Part shown: one piece after another, positions 34,180-45,275 of the stretch
Numbering within the stretch: position 1 is the first letter of the stretch
Layout of the letters: every line of letters starts with the position of its first letter
Assembly (NCBI GenBank): GCA_030015575.1
Contig: CM057338.1
Coordinates: 130,597,546-130,661,545, forward strand
From: Agapanthus africanus
Lineage: Eukaryota > Streptophyta > Magnoliopsida > Asparagales > Amaryllidaceae
DNA: 64,000 bases
Direction: 5' to 3'
Translations under genes and position numbers: made by a program
Notes under the pieces: generated by a model
The model's input: the letters and a program-made list of their open reading frames with translations, nothing else
Told to the model about the DNA's origin: nothing
The model's database searches: none

Positions 34180-36050
34180 TGAATAAAATACAAATAAAGC
34201 CGCAAAGAAAACCTCCAAAATGGAGCATCACGTGACCGTGCCTCACGTGCAGACAAGTGACCTTTTATGAGCAAAGTCTATCCGTGCCTGAAAGCCTAAT
34301 TGATAGGGTCACATGCCAACACGTGATGGGTTGCTAAGCCCTCTGAACTAATAAAATTAAATTCTAATTAAAAGCTTTATCGGTGGGGTCACGTGTTGAC
34401 ACGTGATAGACTCTTAAACCCTCTGGACTAATAGAATTACATTCTAATTAAAAGGAAATCAAAAGCCCTAACTGGAAAAATATTTCCCTAGATCTTTCCA
34501 AAACAGAAAAGATTGCACTCTGTAAAGTGGAGCACCATTGGATTAAAAATCCAATGGTGATTAAAAATCACCAATTTATAGAAAGATTATATATAAAGAA
34601 ATATTTTCCTAAAATTTGCCGGGAACAACAACTAAAATATCTTTTGGATTAAAAATCCAATGGTGAATAAAATTCACCGAATGATCTAAAAGATCATGTT
34701 GGTTATAAAATCAATCAAAATCTCTCAATAAGAGATCGGCTGAACAAACTGATTCTTTTCTTTCTCCTATAAATTGGAGCCAACAAGAGAAGAAAAAAGA
34801 GGAGACAACAACAGAGAGAGAATACATAAGAGAAAAAAGAGAAGAGAATTTAATTCTCCAGAGAGAAAAGAAGATCTCTTCAGAGAGAAACTCTAGGTAA
34901 GAGAAGGAAGGGGATCATTCTATAAGCTCCCATAAAACAAAAAAGAATTTAATTCTCAAACCAAGAGTTTAACTCTTCTAAAAAAGAACTTAGTTCTTCC
35001 TCCGGTTAAAGATTTGCAGAAACAGATCTCTCCACAAGTTGAGAATTTAATTCTCATAGGGGAGATTCTGCCATGCAGATCCAAAACTTAGAGGGTGAAT
35101 TGGGTTTAAAGAATTTAATTCCTTCAAACACACAGGAATTTAATTCCTCTAAAATAAAATCAGGGTTTAACCCTATAAAAGAATTTAATTCTTAAACAAG
35201 AGATTCTCTCCATACACGTAAAAGAGATCAGTACCCAACATGATCACGTGGTAACACGTGACCCCCTTCCTTTGAACCAGAAAAAGAGATTTTCCAAAGT
35301 GTTTAACACTTATTTAAAAGGGAAAACAATTAGGACAATTTCTTTTTTATGGTGTATCGCCTCCCACGTGACCCTTAAAAAGCTCCTCAAAACAAAAGGG
35401 AGTAAAGCCAAGGCAGTTTCACTTTTTGGGCGTCTCACGTGTTCCCACGTGACCCCTGGAAATTATCAAACAAAAGAGGATTCTGCCCGAAAGCAATGCC
35501 CGCCTAAAGGATGCCTCACGTGTCCCCACGTGACCACTGACAAACACCATTTTAAAGAGAGAATGGGGTAAAACTGAAGGATTAATATCCAACGCATGGA
35601 TACCCATCATGTGCTCACACGTGATGATCATAAAGGTCAAGTGTTTAGCACTTATATATATACTCTGAGAGTAAAATAAAAGAAGCAATGCCCAATCTGC
35701 AGGCCCCTCACGTGACCACACGTGAGCGCTTAAGTTTTAGTGTTTAACACCACTTTAAGCGCCTCACGTGGGAGTACATGAGCGTCGAATGTACTCTAGT
35801 TTTTAACACTATATTCGAGCCAATCTTAGCCTAAATTAGCTAAGTCTTCCAGAGGCAAAATCTCTTGAAATTGAACCCCAATTATACTCTTGTCTTCCAA
35901 AACTGATCATTTCATATGGCATTTAAAGTGATTCCCAGAGCCTTCTAACCAATATTGGTTCAAGGGTACATCTCTTCATACCTCTGATATATGTCGTTGT
36001 AATCCTTCAACGTCTTCAGAGAGGTGACGGGTCCCAATAACCAGACATTC
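34180..36050. promoter_or_regulatory. G-box-rich region, probably an LTR or similar repeat of an unplaced element
   Basis: A noncoding 1.9-kb region with 16 perfect CACGTG hexamers between 34229 and 35770. There is a TATA-like CCTATAAATTGG near 34768-34779, followed by purine-rich GAGAGAAG sequence as in plant LTR leaders. Near-palindromic GTGTTTAACAC-type motifs recur at about 35298, 35639, 35735 and 35795. The segment 34470-34680 is related to 9200-9400 in inverse orientation, so this is a repeat family. The frame at 35248-35571 spans several G-boxes and has no recognisable domain. TG/CA ends and a TSD were not found, so the element type is open. Confidence 0.5.
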
Positions 36051-36051
36051 C

Positions 36052-36272
36052 ATGGACTGTGAGATCCTTAAACTCATAGACTATGATGTCTTTAAACTGG
36101 ACTAAGATGTCCTTAAATCTTATGGATTGTGAGGTCCTTAAACTCATGGACTATAATGTCCTTAAACTTTATAGACTATGATGTCTCTAAACTGCCATGG
36201 ACTGTGAGGTCCTTAAACTCATAGACTATGATGTCTTTAAACTTTACAGACTATGATGTCTTTGAAACCACG
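36052..36272 (+). repeat. Short tandem repeat, about nine 24-26-bp units
   Basis: Units resemble ATGGACTGTGAGGTCCTTAAACTC (24 bp) and alternate with ATAGACTATGATGTCTTTAAAC. The array ends exactly where copia copy b1 begins (TTGAAACCACGG), so it may mark a truncation or repair junction. Confidence 0.7.
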
Positions 36273-37364
36273 GACGTCCTAGTATATCCAATATTTCATA
36301 TGATATTTTCTGCTGTGTTATCTGTGATGTGATCATGTGATTTGTTCAGATAGATATAGTATATAGTATATATGATATATTATATAGACGTTGCTTATGT
36401 TTTACACCCGCGCTAGCCCTGCCTCGATCTGGCGTTAGTTACCTAACCTAACGGTGCAGACGGGACATCGAGGCGAATGCGGATGGTATAAGCGTACGTT
36501 ATATTTATCTGTGATGTTTAGGTGGACTTAAATGATGGGATATTCATTAATGAGATTAATGAAAAAAAATAAACCTAATTGATGTTGTGGAATCGAATTT
36601 CAAAATAAAAACAGGTAGCTACAGTTCTTGCTTTGCATCGAGGTGTTCCTTGTAGAACATCCTGCACCTTATTCGATGAGGAAAGGACCGAGATCCTTTC
36701 ACCGGGAGTGACTCCTTTAGCAATAACTGGCAGATGCTACAACCCTCGGTTTGTCTTTTGATCGCTTCTATAGTTTCCTCTTTGCACAGTGATATATATG
36801 ACATATCCCGCACCTCATTCTACGAGGAAAGGGCCGACGATCCCTTCACCGGGAGTGACCCTTTTAGCAAAACTAGAAAAGCCTCAAAAACATTCCATTT
36901 AAAAACCATTTGATTCCGCAACGAGATCAAGTTCAAAGCGTTAAAGGTTTTCTTAAAAACCATTTGCAACCCTCCGTCATTTTAGGAAGTAGAGTACTTA
37001 GTATTCATGCTACGTTTGTCGACCATAGCCGAGGCGTAGTGTGCGGTAGCTAAGTGATGTCTTCCTACACAGCATATGATGCGATTAGTTAGGACAGTCA
37101 TGTGGCTTTATTGACCTAAGCCAAGGGTCATGTGGGTGGGTCTAATTAATTACAAAATGACGGGTAGAACTTGACTAGTACCTATGATTTTTTGACCTTA
37201 ACCATGGTCATAGGTGCTAGGGGTAAAAATCATTATCGGGAGTTTCAAGTGTTGAAACTTGCAATGAGATTGCATACCTTCTATGTGATAGTTGGATCCC
37301 GATACCCACTGCGAGTAATTGTTACTCCTGGGAGAGTTTTGCACTTTGCAATTAGCCGATCAAG

Positions 37365-37480
37365 TAGGTGTCTAGAAAGGTGTCAACGGGGTTACGCCTA
37401 TGGGAAACGAGGTTTACTGTAATTAGGTCCGTGCGAAAGCACGGGGAACCTCCCTCAAAGTACCGACACTGGCCTGGCTG
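37365..37480 (+). ncRNA. Conserved leader RNA block, copy in b1
   Basis: Contains CCGTGC-GAAA-GCACGG (37429-37444), a perfect 6-bp stem with a GNRA-type loop, enclosed by GAGGTT (37410-37415) and AACCTC (37447-37452). It ends about 150-250 nt before the protease remnant. Confidence 0.55.
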
Positions 37481-37624
37481 AAAGATTAGCGAACTTGTAG
37501 AGTGTAATTAATCCCGGCTAGTCTTTCCTTTTAAGGTTTGAAGGAAAATTTGATAAAAACAGTGGGAGCCATCCTGATTAGATAAAATATATAACCAATC
37601 TGATCTTGCAAGAGCGCACGCAGA

Positions 37625-40390
37625 GTGTTTTCTTCTCTCTCTCTCCAGGTAGCGACCATATCACGCCTTAATCAAGATAATAATATGGATGTATTGACCG
37701 AACCCGCTTGTTATACTGAGCTGGGGAACGTTGGTCCCGCTCCAACTTATAATTGTTATAAGACAGAGCAGGAAATAGGGAAATACCAGAATTCCCATGC
37801 CACCCAAACGAAGAAAGTGCATATGATGCATCTCCTTCGGGTGTGTTCATTACAAAGAACTGTTTCCCAGTATCCTCTGCATCCTGGGTATTTGATACCG
37901 GATCAGGATCCCAGATATGTAATCTGTTACATAGGGCTACAAAAAGGTAGAAAAACTGAGAACGGGTGATAAGTTTCATGAGACAGAAAATGGGGCAAGT
38001 GTTGCAGCCAAGTCTGTTGGTCACTGTCACCCTGTATTACCAATACATCGATTCTGAACAAATGCTATTAGATACCGAACCTGATATACAAAATCATATC
38101 GGTTTCTTTATTAGTAAAGAAATGATAAAATTTTGTATTGATGGATAATGTTTTGAACATTTCCTATATCAAAAGTTGATCGGTTCAGGCACGTTATCTA
38201 AAAGCATTGACGTTATAAATCAAACTAAAGTTCCTCGTATACAGAACACACACAAGAAGAAGAGTTCAGAAATGAACGATTCCTTCATGAGGCATTGTAG
38301 ACTAGGTCATATCAATGCGACCCGACTGGCTGAAGTTATTTTTTAGATGCATATTTAAATCAGTTTTAATTTACATCTTATGAAACTTGCCAGTCATGTC
38401 ACAAATGATTAGATGACCATAGCTCTGCTTATTGGAAACACAGAAAGAGTTAATGAACTCTTGGGACTGATATATGATGATGTATTTAAGGTCTCCTGTC
38501 TACAAATGCCAGGACCGGTTCTTTGTACTTCACTACATTCTCTGATGATCTCTCAATATTTAGTCATATGTTCCTGTTGAAACACAAGTCCGAACCTTTT
38601 GAGATATTCACAGAATATAAGCTAGAAGTAGAGAACCAATACGGGTATAAGTATTATGTCCTATGATAAGATCAGGGAGGAGAATACTTATGCATGGCAT
38701 TCCTGGACCATTCTAAAAGAAAATGAGATTCTCTCTCAGTATTACTCCTCTGAATACACCACAGCACAACGGTGTATCAGGGCGGAGCAATAAGCACCCT
38801 ATATGATATGGTGCGCTCTATGATGAGTATTACTGAGTTGCCTATTTCCTTTTGGGGTTATGCACTTATGAAGTTGCATACCTATTGAATAGGGTTCGAT
38901 TCAAATCAGTGCCTACCACTCCATATAAGATATGGTATGGGAAGAGCCTATCTCTTAAGTAAGTTAAGATTTGGGATTGTCCGGCCTATGTCAAAAGCAA
39001 AATCCGGACAAGATCGAGGCAAGGTCAGTTCTGTAGAACTGAAAAGGTTCCAGCTATACAAAACTGTAGCTGATGATTTTACAGAACCAAAGGATTCAAT
39101 AGTCCCCAACGAACCTCAAGCCTCTCCGCCGATCTGGTAGGGTTCCTCACCTGCCTGAGAGATACTTCGGTTTCTCGATGACAGTGGGAGCGAGGACTGC
39201 ATCATGAGATGATGACCCAACTAGATTCGAGCAGGTCATCAAGAGTAGGGACTCTGTAAGAATGGCTGGATGCTTAGCGATCTGAGATGGAATCCATGTA
39301 CACCAGCAAAGTATGGACTTTAGCTGCTATATCTGAAGGGTTAAATCCCCATCAGGAGCAAGTATATCTTGAGAAGATTACTTGGTGTAGATGGAAAAGT
39401 TGAGACTTTCAAAGCTAAATTTGTTAAAGGTTTTAGTCATCAACCAGGTGTGGATAATGATAAAACCTTTTCTAGGGACTATGCTCAAGTCCATCCAAAT
39501 CCTACTTGCCACGGCTACATACCATGACTACGATATCTGGTGGTTGGGTGCCATGACTACTTTTCTAAATAGTGATTTAGAAGAGAACGTCTATAAGAAC
39601 ACAGCCAGAGGGCTTCGTAAACAGTGGGAGCAGCGGAAACGTGTGCAAGTTGCTTTACAGAATAAAGCAGGCATCGCGGAGTTGGAACGTCTGTTTTGAT
39701 GTGATAGTCAAAGTGTTTGACTTCATCAAAATAGTAGACGAACCTTGTATATACAAAAAAGGTAGTATAGAGTAAGGTAGTCATCCTCGTATTGTACGTG
39801 GACAACATACTCTTGATAGGAAAAGAGTTTCCTATACTACGATCGGTCAATCTCTTCTTGTCATAAGGATTCTCCAAATAGGATCAAAGTGATACCTCCT
39901 AAACCCTGAGTCTTCATCTATGAGATAGATGTAATTGGATGCTAGGATTCTTACTAGATGTAGTGAGATGGTATCAATCGATCTTGGGGAGAATCACTAG
40001 AAGGGTTCCAGGGTGATAAAGATGACTGAATGTCAGTCACAGGCATTGTCTTTACCCTCAGTAAAGGGACGGTATGTTGGAAGAGTTCCAAGCTAGATAC
40101 CGTGACAAACTAGACGATAAAGGGTGGTAACATCGCTATTAAAGATACTACCAAAGAGGTAGTTTGGGTGTATATTGGTTCATGAGATGAACTAGGTTCT
40201 TACCATTGTATGACAATGGAAGTGTGGCTTCGGCCCAGGAACCCTGGTCCCATCAGTGACCCAGACATATTCTGAGGCAGCATCACCTGATCATGGAGAA
40301 AGATGATCTCCAGGGTGATCAAGGTTAGGAGAGTAGACTCAGAGGACAACACGGCGGATCCACTCACAAAGGCTTTTTCCTAGAAAGAGA
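37625..40390 (+). pseudogene. Pol remnants of copia b1 (PR, IN, RT, RNase H)
   Basis: The protease active site DTGSG is still present (Asp codon 37894), but in a different frame from the upstream open stretch. GAG-pre-integrase is seen as RHCRLGHINATRLAE (about 38287-38333), then broken IN including YEIWYGK-like sequence near 38920. The RT motif A region reads WWLGAMTTFLNSDLEENVY (39535-39590, catalytic Asp gone). The YVDD box reads YVDN (39795-39806), followed by a missing thumb and a decayed RNase H to 40390. The largest open pieces (38937-39140, 39391-39699) cross original frames and should not be taken as genes. Confidence 0.8.
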
Positions 40391-40447
40391 CTAATATGGG
40401 ATGGTTGAGTATATGATACTGCAACCACTGCTACAGATGTCCCTAGT

Positions 40448-40460
40448 GCAAGTGGGAGAT
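40448..40460 (+). promoter_or_regulatory. Polypurine tract of b1
   Basis: GCAAGTGGGAGAT directly before the LTR start TGTTAG at 40461. Confidence 0.85.
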
Positions 40461-42674
40461 TGTTAGTTATATGTATGCCCTAGAAGACATTACTGTGCAT
40501 TCGATGTATATTGTAATGGATGCTGGGTCATATATAGGTAGGACTTTCTTGCTCGACATGATAGTACGCTATCTGGTTGCTCTTTATCTTAACATGTATA
40601 CTTTCTGTCTCTCTGTAACATGTTGATATAGCCCTTAGGATGTGTACTCGACTTCCAGGACTATGATGCAGATCATACTAGTGGGGCCTGGGTAGTCCAT
40701 GAGTACATCCTTCAATGTTCCTAGTCGTGGGAATATCGAGACGGGGCATCGATATTCCAGAGTAGACTAACGTATATCTTCTCGACCCATGTGATGGGCG
40801 ATGGATGATCCCATATCCATTGGTGTTTGACATCGGAGATGGTATGCGGGTGCTCAATGGAGACTGGGTACACTGAACGGACTCGCCGAGAACTCCCAGA
40901 TGGTATTATACCTCACGTCAGATGGCAGTTCTCTGGTGACACTGGTACAGCTTAGTCTGTTGACCCGAGATCGTCATAGAGTCTTGTGTGTCTCCCACTG
41001 TGCTTTGATTTCCACCCCACCACGGCTCTACTGAGTCGTGCAAACAGATGGTTTTTGGGTACAGTCCCGATTCACATAGAGGCAATGAGCGATAGGAGGG
41101 GATTCGTCTCTCCCGGTATTGGGGGTTGATGTTGCGCTATGCTCGACTGACCATAACAGGAAATCCCTGGCCAGGGTTGCAGTGATATACTGGTAAGAGT
41201 TATCAGTAGTTTCATGATTGTTATGGACCTCACGTCGGCATGACTTTTCAAGCTATTGGGGTGTGACGTTTACCACCCCTAGGCGAGATATGCGACATAT
41301 CAGACGAACAGACAGGACTGTACGGTAAGTGTTACTGGTTGGATTCACAGGAGTGTGAGCGGGCTTGCTCGTCGATCTTCTGATTGCTCAATACCCGGGT
41401 GGCCGTTACGTTTAGCAGACCGCTTGCGGCTTGTGGATGCTTGATATGATCATCATCTGCTGCTGGCGTATTGACGAGTCTTTAGAGTCCTACACAGAGG
41501 TTTCCTGGCTTAGGCGAAATGAAATAGGAGCGCATATGAGATATGTGAGGGACCGAGAATAATGCGTGTATGTGATATCGTATTCTATTCTCGCGATGAA
41601 TGTATCGATTGGTTGTATGCGATATAACCTAATTATCGAATCAAGGATTGATTCGATAAGCCGATACATTGGATATTAGTCGGTTATATGCGATATGACC
41701 GGATCATTAAATCAAGTATTGATTTAATGATTTAATGCATAATTATATATTTGATATAATAATTTGCATTAACTAGTATTTGTTCACTTTAAATTGGATT
41801 TTCTTACTTGATGTACACAAGTTGTATATGTGATATACTTTTGTGCACAAGATTGTATCATGTTTGATGATACATGCTAACTTGGTTAAGTGTATGATTA
41901 AACCATGGTTATGTAATGGTTAGGGTTTTGATTTTATTAACTATTTATTTATTTATTCTTCATTTGGAAAGAAAATGAAATGGTGGCTTGATTTGTCTTT
42001 TCTTTGAAACTTCATGAAGGTTTGAATGCTTGACCATTTTGTTTCTTTCCTTTAACCCTAACCATTCAACTAACCCTAGTTCATTCTCTACACTTAACCA
42101 AGGTTGGATTATGATAAGAATGAGTTGGATTTTCCTTTTTGAAAATAATCCTTTTTGTTCTATCATATTCTTTCTTCTTCTTCTTCTTCATCAATAAAAG
42201 AAAAAGCTTGCCTCCATCAATGGCAACTTGAGAAAAAGAGTGAGAAATCCAATTCTAAAGTGTACCCACTTCCTATTTCTTCATCCTCTACCTCTTGCCA
42301 AGTAGTATAGGGTATTTTCTTCACAAGTTTCATGGCTTGGTGAAGTTGGAGCTTGATCTTGAGTTGCCTCGACGTAGATCATCTTCGGCATCGAAGTCGA
42401 CGACATAGCCCTCCCATTTCTCCAATGAAGCCGATACTAGAGTCTGGGATCCGATATGGACAGCGGAAGGACGTCATCACGGAGACTAGGAGGTGGAGGA
42501 CCGGATCAACAAAGGTTGTAGTCACTTTCCTCTTAGTTAAAGTTGTTTATTTGCATTGCATCGCCTATACATCTAGTTAACGATCCGTATTAGGGTTTGT
42601 AGGCACATGAAAAATTTGAATTGGGCATGCTTGATCACATGTGATACTTCATTAGTGTGCCTAGGAACCCTACA
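40461..42674 (+). repeat. LTR shared by copia copies b1 and b2
   Basis: 2214 bp, from TGTTAGTTATATG to GGAACCCTACA. It is preceded by a PPT (so it is b1's 3' LTR) and followed by a PBS (so it is b2's 5' LTR). It is very similar to 56279-58491, and to the reverse complement of element a's LTRs. Minus-strand open frames such as 41960-42166 recur in the other LTR purely through LTR similarity. Confidence 0.9.
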
Positions 42675-42675
42675 G

Positions 42676-42687
42676 TGGTATCAGAGC
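42676..42687 (+). promoter_or_regulatory. Primer binding site of copia b2
   Basis: TGGTATCAGAGC follows the LTR end after one base; complementary to initiator Met tRNA. Confidence 0.9.
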
Positions 42688-43534
42688 CTAGCTAGACCCT
42701 TAGGCGATGCACAGATGGAGTTAGAAGTCCGATCGAACAGAAGCCCTAACTCAAAAATGCTCTCTGTACATTTTTTGAAATCGGGGATTTTTACGAATTA
42801 AAAATATGCAGAAAAATCAGCAGGAGTTTGTAAGAGTTACTGTGAAATTCGATCGCCCAATTCCATCAAACCGCCGCGGTTCCGCGGCACGAGCATGGCT
42901 CGTGCGGCGGTTCCGCGGCCGTACGGTCTCCTTGTTCAAAGAATTTTACACAGTAATTCCTATTTTGCAGTGTTGGTTTTCCTGGGAATTTTTAATATGA
43001 ACTCAAGAGTTGGGTTTTCTGGGTTGTATTGGGAGTTCGTAGATTCGATCGGATTATCAAACTTTGTCTATGTGTTTTTCCGGGTAATTTTAGAATATGT
43101 TAAAAAGTTCGACCGGATATAAATACCCACTTTTTCTCCTGCCGGGAAATTTCCAATTGTTGGATTTTTCCGTAGTTTAATGACGTTCTAAGTAGTGCAA
43201 GTAACGCGATGGTCTCTCTAGAAGACAACAAACTTTAACTCGATTATGTGACCGTCTTGAACTGCCCTTTGAACCTTCGGATTTGGGGCAGTACGGCGTG
43301 CCACATGTGAGGCGTTGGCTTGACCCTTCTACGGCTGGACCGTTGGTACTGAGGCACGAAGTGAATGTTTTAAAACTTATTCATGTGTTGAGCTGTTTCG
43401 GGAAAACTTGGGTGTTCGATTATTCGATCGGAAAGTTTAACATTTTCTATCTTATCCGGAATGTGATACAATATTTGGAATCTACAAGGAGTTATGAGAT
43501 AACTGATTTGAATGTTATAAACATAGCACTTTAG
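42688..43534 (+). other. First part of the b2 leader, up to the NA insertion
   Basis: Noncoding leader collinear with element a in reverse. It contains the GC-rich hairpin 42871-42920 (arms GCACGAGC and GCTCGTGC around ATG, outer CCGCGGTTCCGCGG repeats). The leader is interrupted by the NA element and continues at 51188 with no apparent loss apart from the duplicated target. Confidence 0.75.
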
Positions 43535-43539
43535 TCTCA
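43535..43539 (+). repeat. Target site duplication TCTCA (left copy)
   Basis: Directly before the NA element's LTR at 43540; repeated at 51183-51187. Confidence 0.93.
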
Positions 43540-45255
43540 TGTTCATCACAGAATACTGCATTTTATACCGTCCATTCTTACGCTCGGTTGTTTATAGGTA
43601 GGTACTTTTAATCCGTGTTTGTTACATATTTGCAGGATACAGGTTCTCGGTTCTAAAACGGTGAAATTCATGGAAAACACGACAAAATCCGGGTTCCTGC
43701 CAACCACTGAGAAAACACGGTCTCCGCTCGTCATCCGTATGTTGCCAGATACCAGTTTAGGAAGACAAAATGTCAAATCAATGTCACCTTCAGGCACAAG
43801 GCTCAATGGCAACAACAAGTTCCAAGAAATCTACGCGGAGCTCGAGGCAATCATGACAAAAGCACCCACAAAAGTCCACCTTCCCTCAACAGAAATTCTG
43901 GAAGAAATGTGAAAGTATTTTCAGAAAATATATGTACCAGACAACAGGGGACAAGAAACCAGGGAAGCACCAAAAATACGACGACCCAACTCATCAAGAC
44001 GGCCGCGGATCCGCGGCCAAAGAGGGGTATTGGCCGCGGATCCGCGGCCATGTGGGGTCTTCATTCTGTCGTTTTTCATGGGCACTTTGGGTACTTCATT
44101 TTATGTCAGAATTTGCCCCTAGGGTTTCATTTCCCTGCCTATAAATACAGCAGAACTTGCCAAAGCCAAGGGTCATTCTTTTGTTCCTCTTTTGTAGTCT
44201 TTTGTATAGTTTTTCTTCTTCTTCTTCATTCTTTTTCCATGAAAATTGTAGTGAGAGCTTTTTGAGTGGGAGATCAATGAAGATGAGGGTTTTGTATCAT
44301 TCTCTTTTGTTTCTTCTTCCTCTTGAGATTCTTGTTCCTCTTGATCATTCAACCTCTTCACTGAGCTTAAATGGTTAAGGGTTAGTTATTGATCTCAAGG
44401 GTCGTATTCTTTCATGGAATTAGTACTTCATTTCACATGCGTTCTCTACCCTTCCCTTGATCTTGCAACCTCTTGATTGAGCTTGCAAGTTTAAGGGTTG
44501 GCTATTGATCACATGCTTGTCTTGAGTCCTAGTTTCTTGTTCTTTTTATCGCTTTTTATTACTTGCTTTTTATTACCTTGCTTTACTTTCTTGCAATTTA
44601 ATTTATGCACTTAATTACTTGTAATCTTTTCTTTTCTTTGTTCTTTTCTTTTTGTTCTCTCTTTTTGGTTCTTTTTGTGAGTGAATGTAATTATTATTGT
44701 TAAGAAAAAATACGGTATTATAAGTTAACGTTTCTTTGCCCATTTCCTTTTCCCGTATTTTCCATTGAACTCCGCCCAAACCATACACAAGCGCTCCGTT
44801 AGGCACCGTACCCTGACAAGGTAACGGTGATTCCTAACCGCGACCGGTTGCGTTCGGTTTGGCCGGAGGCAAAAGCAAGAGACAAGAACGGAAGGACAAG
44901 GGTAAATAAGCCGTATTCCACGAATATCGCGCTTAAATCCCCTAATCCGCGTTGTTGCCGATTGCTCTAGCTTCAATTGGTCAAGATTCGGCTCAAAGGT
45001 TTTGAGTACGGATTTCTTTAGCTTATAATCTCGTATCTTTTTCTTAACAACTTTATAATTGCAAATATTACACATAGGATAGTCTTGAACAAACACATAC
45101 AAATTCTTTATTGACTCGTCTGAAACAAGAACGAACATACAACCATCTCCCTGTGGATCGACCCGTGCTCAACCGGCTAGCTGCATAGCGACACCGTCCT
45201 GATCGCGGTAAACTTTAATTCTTTGAACATCCGACACGCCAAAAGCGTGCGATCA
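43540..45255 (+). repeat. 5' LTR of the NA element
   Basis: TGTTCATCACAG to GCGTGCGATCA. Two GGCCGCGGATCCGCGGCC palindromes (44001-44018, 44032-44049) lie upstream of a TATA box at 44140-44147 (TATAAATA). Transcription would start shortly downstream, giving a U5 of roughly 1.1 kb. Several short open frames (for example 43619-43912 and 44725-45138 on minus) recur in the 3' LTR and have no known domain. Confidence 0.93.
44001..44049 (+). promoter_or_regulatory. Two perfect 18-bp GC palindromes, 31 bp apart
   Basis: GGCCGCGGATCCGCGGCC twice, in U3, about 90-140 bp upstream of the TATA box. The copy in the 3' LTR is at 49927-49975. The related LTR at 8126-8174 keeps the 31-bp spacing with a changed centre (AA or TT in place of AT). 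Confidence 0.65.
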
Positions 45256-45257
45256 AA

Positions 45258-45275
45258 TGGCGCCGTTGCCGGGGA
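45258..45275 (+). promoter_or_regulatory. Primer binding site, tRNA-Asp type
   Basis: TGGCGCCGTTGCCGGGGA starts three bases after the LTR end. It is the complement of the 3' end of plant tRNA-Asp(GTC) including CCA, over 18 nt. Confidence 0.85.

Larger units (their letters stand above)
36273..40460 (+). mobile_element. Copia element b1, internal region, 5' part missing
   Basis: Nearly identical by eye to 52089-56278, with scattered substitutions only. It holds leader (36273-37620), pol remnants (37625-40390) and PPT (40448-40460). Its own 5' LTR, PBS and the first 1.8 kb or so of leader are absent. It is followed by an LTR shared with b2. Confidence 0.85.

Noticed and set aside
34180-36050. 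Endogenous pararetrovirus promoter
   Set aside because: No coat, movement or RT sequence is nearby, and related sequence at 9.2 kb also lacks any; nothing supports a viral origin.
39391-39699. 102-codon frame in copia b1, repeated in b2 and element a
   Set aside because: Its first third is an out-of-frame reading of RT sequence. Similarity between copies reflects shared descent of a broken pol, not a new gene.
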